Shown here in pieces: positions 17,914 through 26,217 of a stretch of DNA of 64,000 nucleotides. A program made the position numbers and the translations under genes. The notes under the pieces are model-generated. The model ran no database searches, was not told where the DNA came from, and saw only the letters and a program-made list of their open reading frames with translations. How positions within the stretch are numbered: the first letter of the stretch is position 1; the number at the start of each line of letters is the position of its first letter. Origin of the DNA: Roseomonas nitratireducens. Its GTDB lineage: Bacteria; Pseudomonadota; Alphaproteobacteria; Acetobacterales; Acetobacteraceae. The stretch lies in assembly GCF_017813355.1 (NCBI RefSeq), contig NZ_JAGIYZ010000006.1, forward strand, positions 138,060-202,059. Direction: 5' to 3'.

Positions 17914-18359
17914 TCCAGGCCGCCGGCATCGCCTGCGACGGCCCGCGCGCGGCGGAGGAGGTGCCGGCGCTGCTCGACCGCGCCGAGGCGCTGCTCGCGG
18001 AGGCGGGCTGCGCCATGCCGGCGCGGATGCAACTGCTGCTGGTGCTCGAGGAAGTCGTGGTGAACATCCTGCGCAACGCCTGGCCCGGCGGGGCGGGTCA
18101 GGGGCGCGTCTTCACCCTCGCTCTCCGCGCCGCGCCGGCCGGCGATGCGGTCGAGGTCGCGATCGAGACGGAGGATGACGGCATCCCCTTCGACCCGACC
18201 GGGGCGGAGGCGCCGGACATCGACGCGCCGCTGGATGACCGCGCGATCGGCGGCCTCGGCATCCACTTCATGCGGCAGATGACCGACCGGCAGAGCTACG
18301 CGCGCATCGGCGGGCGCAACCGGCTGCGGCTGGAAAGGCGCTGCCCGGCAGGGGCGTGA
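17910..18359 (+). CDS. RsbW-like ATP-binding protein (anti-sigma/serine kinase type)
   Basis: The 149-residue product is a small GHKL ATPase. It has the N-box in LLVLEEVVVNILRNAW (about 40-56), a G1-type motif in TEDDGIPFDP and a G2-type motif in IGGLGIHFMRQMTD, the pattern of RsbW/SpoIIAB kinases that phosphorylate a STAS partner and hold a sigma factor or other target. It is directly coupled to the STAS gene and ends the operon. No sigma factor gene is found anywhere in the window, so its final target is unknown and may be a protein other than a sigma factor. Confidence 0.9.
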   Translation: MIQAAGIACDGPRAAEEVPALLDRAEALLAEAGCAMPARMQLLLVLEEVVVNILRNAWPGGAGQGRVFTLALRAAPAGDAVEVAIETEDDGIPFDPTGAEAPDIDAPLDDRAIGGLGIHFMRQMTDRQSYARIGGRNRLRLERRCPAGA

Positions 18360-18396
18360 GCGCGGCAAACCTGTTGTTCACGTTCGGCGCCCTAGG

Positions 18397-20625
18397 ATGG
18401 CGCGTCCCGGTCCTGACGCCCGGGCGCCGAAGCATGGGAACCGCCAGGTGAGCCACGCCGAGCAGCATCTGCAGGACGACGATCCGACCCTCGCCTCCCT
18501 CGCGCCGGCGGCGGATGGCACGCCGGCGCTGATCGCCGGCCGCTACGAGGTGCGCGATTCGATCGGCCGCGGCGCCTTCGGCGAGGTGTTCGAGGCCTAT
18601 GACCGCGTGCTGGGGCGGCTCGTCGCGGTCAAGGTCATGCCGATCGCGCAGAACCTCGGCGCCGAGGGGCGCGAAAGCCTGCGCCGCTTCCAGGTGGAGG
18701 CGCGCGCCGTCTCCCGCCTCACCCACCCCAACATCATCACGGTGCACGATTTCGGCCAGGGCGAGCGCTTCGCCTGGATCGTGATGGAGCTCGTGATCGG
18801 CGAGACGCTGGCCGATGCGCTGCGCCGCACCGGGCCGCCGCCGCTGGCCGAGACGTCGCGCATCCTCTGCGCGCTGCTGTCCGCCCTGCATGCGGCGCAT
18901 GAGCGCGGCATCGTCCATCGCGACGTGAAGCCGGGCAACATCCTGCTGGAGATGAACCTGGAGGATGGGCTCGGCGAAGTCCGTCTGTCCGACTTCGGCA
19001 TCGCGCGCACGGATGCCGAGGACCGCACCGTGGTGGGCCAGATGATCGGCACGCCCTGGGTCATGGCGCCCGAGCAGTTGCGCGGGGAAGCGGTGGATCG
19101 CCGTACGGACCTCTGGGCCGCCGGCGTCATCCTGTACGACATGCTGACCGGCGAGCGGCCCTTCAAGGGCTCGATGCCGGGCATCTTCCATCGCATCCAG
19201 CATGAGGAGCCGCCGGCGCCGACGCGCCTGCGCGCCGAACTCCCGCCGGCGGCGGATGCGCTGGTCGCGCGCGCCCTGGCCAAGGCGCCGGAGGATCGCT
19301 TCGCGACGGCGGAGGAGATGGCGGCCGCGATCCGCGCCGCGCTGGTCGAGGTGGAGCGCTGGCAGGATGCGCCGCCCTTGCCGGGGCTGGGGATCGAGGC
19401 GCCTGCGGCCGGCGCGCTCGTGCCCACGATGCCGTTGCCGCCACCGCCGGCGCCAGCGCCGGCGCGCGGCCGCTTCGGGCAGGGGATCGCCGTCGGCATG
19501 GTCGCCGGCCTCGCGCTCGGCATCGGCGCCAGCCATGTCGCGGGCATGGCCGGCGCCGTCGCCGTGAGTGTCGGCCCGCCGGCCGCGCCCAGCCTGGCCG
19601 CGCCCGGGCCGCATGCGTCCTCTCCAGCGGTGCCTGTTGCGGTGGGCGATGCCGGCGCCGCGCGCCCGCCCGCGGCCGCGCTGGCCTGGATGCCGGAGCC
19701 GGAGGAGGCGATCAGGGCCGTGCCCGCATCGCGGGACGTCCGCGCCGCCGTCGCGGACGCAGCGATGCCCCCTGTGGCGACTGCCGCGACGGGAACCCTG
19801 GCCGAAGCGAATGCCATCGCCGCGCCCGAGCCTGTCGCGCAGGCGCGGCCCGCCGAACCGGATCCCACGCCGTTATCCGACATGCCGCAATCCGCGGACA
19901 GGCCGAATGGCGAGGCGCCGGCGGACATCGCGGCATCGACGCGCGGCGCGCAGGTGCCGGTCGCGGCGGCCACACCCGCCGAGGCGGAGATGCCGCCTCC
20001 TTCGGTCGCGCGCGATGTGCCCGCGCTGCCGGAGTTCGTCGTGGAAGCACGCCCTGTCCTCGATCCGCCGGTGACCACGGTGGCCGCGGCGCGGCCCGCC
20101 GACGCGCATCCTGAACCGATCGGCGCGGCCCCGACGCCGCATGCCGCGCCTATCCCCGCGGCGGCCGCGCAGGGCGCGGATGCTGGCGGTGCAGGGCTGT
20201 CCGGCGGCACGCCGGCGCGGGTCGCGAGCGCGGCGGCCGCTCCGCCCCCCGCCCCGCGGCTGGTCGGCGCGACGCCGCCCTCCGTCGCGATGGTGGCGCC
20301 GCCGGCCGGACCCCTGCCGGCCTGCGGGCCCGACCGGCTGCGCATCCGCACCGGATCGCATGACGGGCACGGGCGCGTCGTCTTCGACTGGTCGGGGCCG
20401 GTCGCCTATCGGCTGACGCCGGGTGTGGAAGGGCTCGGCATCGTCTTTCCCGATGCGGGGTGCAGGCCGGCCGCGAACGGCATTCGTCCCGCGCGCAACC
20501 TGCGCGGCGCCGATGCGGAAGGGCAGGGCGCCGCGCTGGTGCTGCGGATCGCGCCGGGCGCGCAGCCGCGCGACTTCCGGCTCGGCAACCGCGTGGTGAT
20601 CGACCTCGCGGATCCGGCGCGCTGA
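18397..20625 (+). CDS. Transmembrane Ser/Thr protein kinase with AMIN-like outer domain
   Basis: The protein (742 residues from the ATG at 18397) has a Hanks-type kinase domain at about 50-310 with every catalytic motif: IGRGAFGEVFEAYD, AVKVMP, HRDVKPGNILLE, LSDFGIA and APEQ. A Pro-rich linker, one membrane helix (about 362-388) and a long Ala/Pro-rich low-complexity stretch follow. The last 100 residues (GRVVFDWSGPVAYRLTP to FRLGNRVVIDLAD) resemble an AMIN-type beta domain, which in other proteins binds envelope components. The common outer PASTA repeats are absent. An in-frame GTG at 18448 with GGGAA upstream may be the true start. It follows the partner-switching operon by 37 bases and could be separately transcribed. 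Confidence 0.9.
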   Translation: MARPGPDARAPKHGNRQVSHAEQHLQDDDPTLASLAPAADGTPALIAGRYEVRDSIGRGAFGEVFEAYDRVLGRLVAVKVMPIAQNLGAEGRESLRRFQVEARAVSRLTHPNIITVHDFGQGERFAWIVMELVIGETLADALRRTGPPPLAETSRILCALLSALHAAHERGIVHRDVKPGNILLEMNLEDGLGEVRLSDFGIARTDAEDRTVVGQMIGTPWVMAPEQLRGEAVDRRTDLWAAGVILYDMLTGERPFKGSMPGIFHRIQHEEPPAPTRLRAELPPAADALVARALAKAPEDRFATAEEMAAAIRAALVEVERWQDAPPLPGLGIEAPAAGALVPTMPLPPPPAPAPARGRFGQGIAVGMVAGLALGIGASHVAGMAGAVAVSVGPPAAPSLAAPGPHASSPAVPVAVGDAGAARPPAAALAWMPEPEEAIRAVPASRDVRAAVADAAMPPVATAATGTLAEANAIAAPEPVAQARPAEPDPTPLSDMPQSADRPNGEAPADIAASTRGAQVPVAAATPAEAEMPPPSVARDVPALPEFVVEARPVLDPPVTTVAAARPADAHPEPIGAAPTPHAAPIPAAAAQGADAGGAGLSGGTPARVASAAAAPPPAPRLVGATPPSVAMVAPPAGPLPACGPDRLRIRTGSHDGHGRVVFDWSGPVAYRLTPGVEGLGIVFPDAGCRPAANGIRPARNLRGADAEGQGAALVLRIAPGAQPRDFRLGNRVVIDLADPAR

Positions 20626-20634
20626 ACGCGCGCG

Positions 20635-21243
20635 TCAGGCGGCGCGGCAGCCGGCGAGGAAGCGGTCGATCGCGGCTTCGATCGCCGGGGCGCAGTCCTC
20701 GGGTGTCGGCAGGCGATAGATGAAGCGGCGGATGCCGATGTAGACGATGCCGCCATGGAGGTTCCACATGTCCTCCATCCCGGGCGGCGCGAGGCCGGGT
20801 TCCGCGCCGATCTCCGCAGCGATGGGCGCGAGCAGGCTGTCGGCCACGCGCGAGAGGTAGCGGTTGTTCAGCGCATCCCCCGCGAGGCCCGCCCACATGA
20901 AGATCCGCATCCATTCATAGGTGAAGATCGCGCCCGTGTAGGCGCCGTAGAAGCGCAGCAGTCGCGCGCGCAGCGGCACGGACCGGTCGCGGATCTCGTC
21001 GATCCAGCGCGGGTCGAGCCGGCCGAGATAGATGCGCTCGAACACCGCCTCGGTCAGTTCCGCCTTGCTCGCGAAGTAGCGGTAGAGCAGCGCCTGGGTG
21101 ATGCCTGCCCGTTGCGCAAGGTCGCGCGTGGTGCCGCCGAATCCGACCTCGGCGAAATAGGCGACGGCGGCGTCGAGGATCTGTTCCCGCCGCGCGGGCG
21201 AGGCGAGGCGGCGCCCGGCGATCCTGCCCTGCGTCCCGTCCAC
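20635..21243 (-). CDS. TetR-family transcriptional regulator
   Basis: The product (202 residues from the GTG at 21243) has an N-terminal TetR helix-turn-helix: RREQILDAAVAYFAEVGF, then TTRDLAQRAGITQALLYRYF and SKAELTEAVFER. The remaining helices form the ligand and dimer domain, whose ligand is unknown. The GTG is chosen because a strong GGAGGAGG lies seven bases upstream; an ATG at 21276 would add 11 residues with no such site. It is transcribed away from the molybdenum hydroxylase operon, and a perfect 20-base palindrome lies between them, so it probably represses that operon and itself. It converges with the kinase gene with only nine bases between stops. Confidence 0.92.
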   Translation of the reverse strand: MDGTQGRIAGRRLASPARREQILDAAVAYFAEVGFGGTTRDLAQRAGITQALLYRYFASKAELTEAVFERIYLGRLDPRWIDEIRDRSVPLRARLLRFYGAYTGAIFTYEWMRIFMWAGLAGDALNNRYLSRVADSLLAPIAAEIGAEPGLAPPGMEDMWNLHGGIVYIGIRRFIYRLPTPEDCAPAIEAAIDRFLAGCRAA

Positions 21244-21286
21244 CTCGCGCCCTCCTCCGCTGACTCTTGACACCATGGTCGCACTC

Positions 21287-21306
21287 TGTTGATCAATTGA
21301 TCAACA
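21287..21306. promoter_or_regulatory. Perfect 20-bp palindrome, probable TetR operator
   Basis: The core TTGATCAATTGATCAA is extended by TG and CA to a perfect 20-base inverted repeat in the space between the divergent tetR and hydroxylase genes. Its AT-rich content stands out in this GC-rich DNA. Size, symmetry and location fit an operator bound by the adjacent TetR protein. It lies 43 bases before the preferred tetR start and 46 before the hydroxylase start, where it could overlap both promoters. Confidence 0.75.
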
Positions 21307-21352
21307 AGCGAAGCGTCCGGCCCTGGGCCGGGTCCGCCAGGGAGGACCGCCG

Positions 21353-22225
21353 ATGAAGTGGCCGGCCATCGGGTATCTGCGCGCCGGGAGCCTCGAGGAT
21401 GTCTGGCGCGCCCGCGCCGAGCACGGCGCCGCGGCGCAGATCCTCGCCGGGGGGCAGACGCTGCTCGCGACCCTCGCCTTCCGCCTCTCCGAACCGAAGA
21501 TCCTGATCGACATCACGCGCATTCCGGCGCTGCGCGGCATCGCGGTGCAGGCCGGCGTGCTGCGGATCGGCGCGCTGACGCGGCATGCGGAACTCGCGCG
21601 CGACCCGCTGGTGGCGCGGCACGCGCCGCTGCTGGCCGAGGCCGCGCCGCTGATCGCCCATCCCGCCATCCGCAACCGCGGCACGATCGGCGGCAGCCTT
21701 GCCTATGCCGACCCGGCGGCGGAACTGCCGGCCTGCGTGGTGGCGCTCGGCGCGACCATCGTCGCCGCATCGCCCGCCGGGGAACGCCGCATCGCGGCCG
21801 CCGCCTTCTTCACCGGCCTGCTTTCGACCGCGCTGCGGGACGACGAGGTGATCGCCGCCGTCGAGGTGCCGGTCGCGACGCCGGCCACGCGCAGCGCCAT
21901 CGTCGAGGTGGCGCGCCGGTCGGGCGACTACGCCATGGCGGGGCTCGCGGCCTGCCTCGAGATGGACGGGCCGCGCATCGCGACGGCGCGGCTTGTTTTC
22001 CTTGGCGTCGGCGCGGTGCCGGCGCTGGCGGCGGGCGCCGGCGCGGCGCTGGCGGGGCGCGCGCTGGACGGCGCGGCGATCGCGGCGGCGCAGGCGGCGC
22101 TGGATGCGGATCTCGACCCGCCGGCGGACCTGCACGGGCCGCCGGAGATGAAGCGGCATCTCGCGCGCGTGCTGCTCGGCCGCGCGCTGGGCCGCTTCCT
22201 GCCCGAAGCGGAGAAGGCGGCATGA
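21353..22225 (+). CDS. Molybdenum hydroxylase FAD-binding subunit (CoxM/XdhB-like)
   Basis: This 290-residue medium subunit carries FAD and passes electrons from the iron-sulfur subunit. It has the family's AQILAGGQTLLATLAFRLSE near residue 27, HPAIRNRGTIGGSLAYADPA (about 103) and a C-terminal CODH FAD-domain stretch ending in MKRHLARVLLGRAL. A GGGAGG ribosome site precedes the ATG. It is first in the three-gene hydroxylase set and overlaps the next gene by an ATGA. The order medium-small-large matches many Cox-like clusters. The substrate is not indicated by this subunit. Confidence 0.93.
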   Translation: MKWPAIGYLRAGSLEDVWRARAEHGAAAQILAGGQTLLATLAFRLSEPKILIDITRIPALRGIAVQAGVLRIGALTRHAELARDPLVARHAPLLAEAAPLIAHPAIRNRGTIGGSLAYADPAAELPACVVALGATIVAASPAGERRIAAAAFFTGLLSTALRDDEVIAAVEVPVATPATRSAIVEVARRSGDYAMAGLAACLEMDGPRIATARLVFLGVGAVPALAAGAGAALAGRALDGAAIAAAQAALDADLDPPADLHGPPEMKRHLARVLLGRALGRFLPEAEKAA

Positions 22226-22704
22226 GCGCGCGCGTGGACATCACCCTGACCGTGAACGGCGAACGCGTGTCCCGTGCCGTGGAGGCGCGGCGGCACCTGA
22301 TCGACTTCCTGCGCATCGACCTCGGCCTGACCGGCTCCCACGCCGGCTGCGAACACGGCGTCTGCGGCGCCTGCACGGTGCGGGTGGATGGCGAGATCGT
22401 GCGCGGCTGCCTGGTGCTGGCCGCCTCGCTCGACGGCGCCGAGGTGACGACCATCGAGGGGCTGACGGACAGCGGCGAGGTCGCCGACCTGCAGGACGCC
22501 TTCGTCGCGCGCAACGCCGCGCAATGCGGCTTCTGCAGCCCGGGGATGGTGATGGCGGCGGCCGACATCCTGCGCCACCATCCCGGCGCGACGCGGGAGG
22601 AGATCCGCGAGCATCTTTCGGGCAACTACTGCCGCTGCACCGGCTACCAGGCGATCGTCGATGCGGTCGAGACCACGCTGAAGGCGCGGGAGGGCGCGCG
22701 ATGA
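22222..22704 (+). CDS. Molybdenum hydroxylase 2Fe-2S subunit (CoxS-like)
   Basis: The 160-residue subunit holds two 2Fe-2S clusters. The plant-ferredoxin-type cluster is ligated by GCEHGVCGACTV plus a later cysteine (RGCLVLA), and the second by QCGFCSPGM and YCRCTGYQ, so all eight cysteines are present. It transfers electrons from the molybdenum site to the FAD subunit. Start and stop overlap the neighbouring subunit genes by four bases (ATGA) at both ends, supporting translation as a complex. Length is normal for the family. Confidence 0.95.
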   Translation: MSARVDITLTVNGERVSRAVEARRHLIDFLRIDLGLTGSHAGCEHGVCGACTVRVDGEIVRGCLVLAASLDGAEVTTIEGLTDSGEVADLQDAFVARNAAQCGFCSPGMVMAAADILRHHPGATREEIREHLSGNYCRCTGYQAIVDAVETTLKAREGAR

Positions 22705-25097
22705 ACGAGATCCCGACCCCGGCCTCGATCGGCCTGTCGCGCGAGGACCTGCCCAATTCCTACATCGGCCGGTCCGTGCCGCGGCCGAACGTGCCGAAGC
22801 TCGTGCAGGGCCGCGCGACCTACACGGACGACGTCGTACTGCCGCGCATGCTGCACGCCGCCTTCCTGCGCAGCCCCTACGCCCATGCGCGGATCGTATC
22901 CGTCGATGCGTCCGCCGCGATGCAGGTGCCGGGCGTCATCCGCGTCTTCACCGGCGCCGACATCGCCAAGGTCTGCGACCCCTGGGTCGCGGTGCTCGCG
23001 CATCTCAAGGGGATGAAGTCGGCGCCGCAGCATCCGCTGCCGCTCGACCGCGCGACCTGGCAGGGGGAACCCGTGGTGGCCGTGGTGGCGGACAGCCGCG
23101 CCGCGGCGGAGGATGGCGTCGCGTCGCTGCGCGTCGACTGGGACCCGCTGCCCGTCCAGGTGGAGATGGAGACAGCGCTCGCCCCCGGCGCGGTCGTGAT
23201 CCATCCGGAACTCGGCGACAACCTGGTGTTCACCCGCACCGCGGCGCAGGGCGACGTGGACGCAGCCTTCGCCGCCGCGCACAAGGTGGTGGAGGCGACC
23301 TTCGTCACCGGCCGGCACACGGGCGTGACGCTGGAGCCGCGATCCATCATCGCCGACTACAACCGCGCCGACGGCACGCTGACGGTCCATCACTCGACCC
23401 AGGCGCCGCACATGATGCAGACGGTCTTCGCCAAGCACCTCCGCATGGAGGAAGGCGATGTCCGCGTCATCTGCAAGGATGTCGGCGGGTCCTTCGGCAT
23501 CAAGGTGCATGTCTATCCGGACGAGGTCGCGGTCGCGGCCATGTCGCGGATCCTCGGCCGGCCGGTGAAGTTCGTGGCCGACCGCTTCGAGAGCTTTTCC
23601 AGCGACATCCACGCCCGCGACCACCGCATCAAGGGCCGCATCGCGGTCGATGCGCAGGGAAAGATCCTCGGCTTCGACATCGACGATTTGACGGGCATCG
23701 GGCCCTATTCCGTCTATCCGCGGACCAGCGCCATCGAGGGCAACCAGGTGGTGAATCTCTGCGGCGGGCCCTACGACTTCGCCAATTACCGCTGCACCAC
23801 CACCGTCGTGCTGCAGAACAAGGCGCCGACCTGCCAGTATCGCGCGGTCGGTCACCCGATCGCGACGGCGGTGACGGAAGGGCTGGTCGATCTCGCCGCT
23901 CGGGCGATCGGGATGGACCCGATCGAGATGCGCCGGCGCAACTTGCTGCGCGACGACGCCTATCCCTTCACCTCGCCCGCGGGGATGCGGTTCGAGGGGC
24001 TGTCGCACCACGCGTCGCTGGACAAGCTGCTGGAGATGGTTCCGGTCGAGCGCATCCGCGCCGACCAGGCGGAGCAGCGGAAGAAGGGCGTGTATCGCGG
24101 CCTCGGCATCGCGGCCTTCATCGAACTGACCAACCCCTCGCCCTTCATGTACGGCATCGGCGGCGCGCGCATCTCGGCGCAGGACGGCGCGACGGTGCGG
24201 ATGGACCCTGACGGTTCGGTCGTCGTCGCATCCGGCGTGACGGAGCAGGGGCAGGGGACGGAGGCGATCCTCGCCCAGATCGTGGCGCATGGCGTGGGCG
24301 TCCCGGTGGGTCGCGTGAAGGTCATCACCGGCGACACGCAGAACACGCCCTATGGCGGCGGCACCTGGGCGTGCCGCGGCGCGGGCATCGGTGGAGAAGC
24401 GGCGCTGCAATCCGCGGTGGCGCTTAAGCAGCAGATCCTGGTCGTGGCCGGCGCGATGCTGCAGGCCGCGCCCGAGACGCTCGACATCGTGCTCGGCCAG
24501 GTGGTGGACAAGGCGACGGGGGCGGAGCGCATCAGCCTCGCCGAGATCGGGCGCATCGTCTATTTCCGCGGCGACACGCTGCCCAAGGACCTGCCGCGCG
24601 AATTCGTCCAGACGCGCCACTTCATCACCAAGGAATACCCCTTCGCCTTCACCAACGGCATCCAGGCCTGCTGGGTCGAGGTCGACACGGCGACGGGCAT
24701 GGTGAAGCTGCTGGAGCATTGGTGCGTTGAGGATTGCGGGCGCGTGATCAACCCGCTGCTGGTCGACGAACAGGTGCGCGGCGGCATCGTCCAGGGTCTC
24801 GGCGGCGCGCTGTACGAACACTGCGTCTACGACGCCGAGGGCAACCTGCTGACGACCACCATGGCCGACTACCTGGTGCCGATGTCGGCCGAGATGCCTG
24901 AGATCCATGTCGGCCATGTCGAGACGCCGACCAAGGAAAGCCTGCTCGGCGCCAAAGGCGCGGGGGAGGCCGGGACGGCCGGCGCGCCCGGCGCGCTGAT
25001 GAACGCGATCAACGACGCGCTGGCGCCGCTCGGCGCCGTCGTGACGGAACAGCCCTTCACCCCGGCGCGCATCCTGCGCGCGCTCGGCACGATCTGA
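22701..25097 (+). CDS. Molybdenum hydroxylase large, molybdopterin-binding subunit (Cox/xanthine dehydrogenase family)
   Basis: The 798-residue catalytic subunit should bind molybdopterin cytosine dinucleotide and hydroxylate an organic substrate with water. Visible landmarks are VGGSFGIKVHVYPDE, GVTEQGQGTEAI, the active-site glutamate region LGAKGAGEAGTAGAPGA, and the N-terminal YIGRSVPRPNVPKLVQG. Where true CO dehydrogenase has AYRCSFR with its copper-binding cysteine, this protein reads QYRAVGHP, so CO oxidation by that mechanism is not expected. The actual substrate is unknown; nicotinate, aldehyde or aromatic-acid type hydroxylases are alternatives. A TRAP transporter follows in the same direction, hinting at an imported organic acid. 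Confidence 0.93.
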   Translation: MNEIPTPASIGLSREDLPNSYIGRSVPRPNVPKLVQGRATYTDDVVLPRMLHAAFLRSPYAHARIVSVDASAAMQVPGVIRVFTGADIAKVCDPWVAVLAHLKGMKSAPQHPLPLDRATWQGEPVVAVVADSRAAAEDGVASLRVDWDPLPVQVEMETALAPGAVVIHPELGDNLVFTRTAAQGDVDAAFAAAHKVVEATFVTGRHTGVTLEPRSIIADYNRADGTLTVHHSTQAPHMMQTVFAKHLRMEEGDVRVICKDVGGSFGIKVHVYPDEVAVAAMSRILGRPVKFVADRFESFSSDIHARDHRIKGRIAVDAQGKILGFDIDDLTGIGPYSVYPRTSAIEGNQVVNLCGGPYDFANYRCTTTVVLQNKAPTCQYRAVGHPIATAVTEGLVDLAARAIGMDPIEMRRRNLLRDDAYPFTSPAGMRFEGLSHHASLDKLLEMVPVERIRADQAEQRKKGVYRGLGIAAFIELTNPSPFMYGIGGARISAQDGATVRMDPDGSVVVASGVTEQGQGTEAILAQIVAHGVGVPVGRVKVITGDTQNTPYGGGTWACRGAGIGGEAALQSAVALKQQILVVAGAMLQAAPETLDIVLGQVVDKATGAERISLAEIGRIVYFRGDTLPKDLPREFVQTRHFITKEYPFAFTNGIQACWVEVDTATGMVKLLEHWCVEDCGRVINPLLVDEQVRGGIVQGLGGALYEHCVYDAEGNLLTTTMADYLVPMSAEMPEIHVGHVETPTKESLLGAKGAGEAGTAGAPGALMNAINDALAPLGAVVTEQPFTPARILRALGTI

Positions 25098-25122
25098 AGA
25101 TCCTGGGAGAGGAACCGAACCA

Positions 25123-26196
25123 ATGAACGCACCCCGTCGCAGCCTGCTGTTCGGCGCTTCCGCGCTGCCGCTCTTCGCCATCCGCGCCGCGCAAGCGCAG
25201 TCGGCGGTGAACGTCACCATCGCCTCCTCCCACCCGGTCGCGAACTACTGGGTGTCGAACATGAAGAACGTGTTCCAGCCGGAGGTCGACAAGCACCTGC
25301 GCGACAACGGCAACACCCACCGCATCAACTGGCGCGAGGCCTATGGCGGGACGCTGTATCGCTTCCAGGACACGATGGAGGCGGTGCGCGACAACATCAC
25401 CGACATCGGCTACGTCGGCACGCTCTGGGAAGGCAGCACCATGCCGCTCCAGAACGTCACCTACTTCACGCCCTTCGCGACCGGCGACCACGGCGTGGTA
25501 GCGAACGCCTTCGAGCGGCTGAACGAGACGGTCCCCGCGATCCGCCAGAACTGGGAGGGGCTGAACATGATCCCGCTCTCCTCCTACATCACCGACACCT
25601 ACCACATCTGGTCGAACTTCCCGGTCCGCACGCTGGACGACCTGCGCAACCGCAAGATCTCGGCGCCGGGCACGAGTGCCAACTGGCTGACGGGCACGGG
25701 TGCCACGCCGGTCGACGGCGCGCTGACCACCTACTACACCGACATCCAGACCGGCGTGTCGGAAGGCGCGCTGTCCTTCTTCGTCGGCATCTTGCCGACC
25801 CGCGTCTACGAGGTCGCGAAGTACATCACGAAGTGCGACGTCGGCGCGATGTATGTCGGCGGCATCGCGGTGAACCGCCAGCGCTTCGGCCGCTACCCCG
25901 AACCGGTGCGCGCCGCGCTCGTCGCCGCGGGCAAGATCTCCACCCAGAAGCACATCGAGGACGTCTCCGCCCGCGTCGCGGCGAGCGAGGCCGAGATGGT
26001 GCAGAAGGGCGCGATCGTCACAACCCTGCCGGCGGCCGAGCGCGAGCGCTGGATCCGCGGCCTGCCGAACATCGCCCGCACCTGGGTCGACAGCTCGGGC
26101 CCGGCCTCGCGCGATGTGCTGACGGCCTATTTCGCGGCGATCCGCGCCGCCGGCCAGACGCCGGGGCGCAACTGGGACCGCGAAGTCACCGCCTGA
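25123..26196 (+). CDS. TRAP transporter periplasmic substrate-binding protein (DctP/TAXI-like)
   Basis: The 357-residue protein has a signal peptide with a Tat-like start (RRSLLFGASALPLFAIRAAQAQ) and then the TRAP binding-protein fold: VTIASSHPVANYWVSNMKNV, GGTLYRFQDTMEAVRDNITD, a central LRNRKISAPGTSANWL (the conserved Arg region that pairs with a carboxylate in the family) and GVSEGALSFFVG. It delivers an organic anion to the DctQ/DctM membrane pair encoded directly after it. A GGAGAGGAA ribosome site precedes the ATG. It lies 25 bases after the hydroxylase gene, probably in one operon. Confidence 0.93.
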   Translation: MNAPRRSLLFGASALPLFAIRAAQAQSAVNVTIASSHPVANYWVSNMKNVFQPEVDKHLRDNGNTHRINWREAYGGTLYRFQDTMEAVRDNITDIGYVGTLWEGSTMPLQNVTYFTPFATGDHGVVANAFERLNETVPAIRQNWEGLNMIPLSSYITDTYHIWSNFPVRTLDDLRNRKISAPGTSANWLTGTGATPVDGALTTYYTDIQTGVSEGALSFFVGILPTRVYEVAKYITKCDVGAMYVGGIAVNRQRFGRYPEPVRAALVAAGKISTQKHIEDVSARVAASEAEMVQKGAIVTTLPAAERERWIRGLPNIARTWVDSSGPASRDVLTAYFAAIRAAGQTPGRNWDREVTA

Positions 26197-26217
26197 CCCG
26201 CCGAAAGGGACGCCGCC

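Noticed and set aside
18374..18398. A -35/-10 promoter (TTGTTC and TAGGAT) before the kinase gene
   Set aside because: The spacing is only 13 bases, too short for a normal sigma-70 promoter.
10888..20625. A defence system built on the kinase, phosphatase and ATPase genes
   Set aside because: No nuclease, toxin or phage-sensing gene is present, and the phosphatase/STAS/ATPase set matches partner-switching signalling.
22701..25097. Annotation as aerobic carbon monoxide dehydrogenase
   Set aside because: The AYRCSFR loop with its cysteine is absent; only the broad hydroxylase family is supported.
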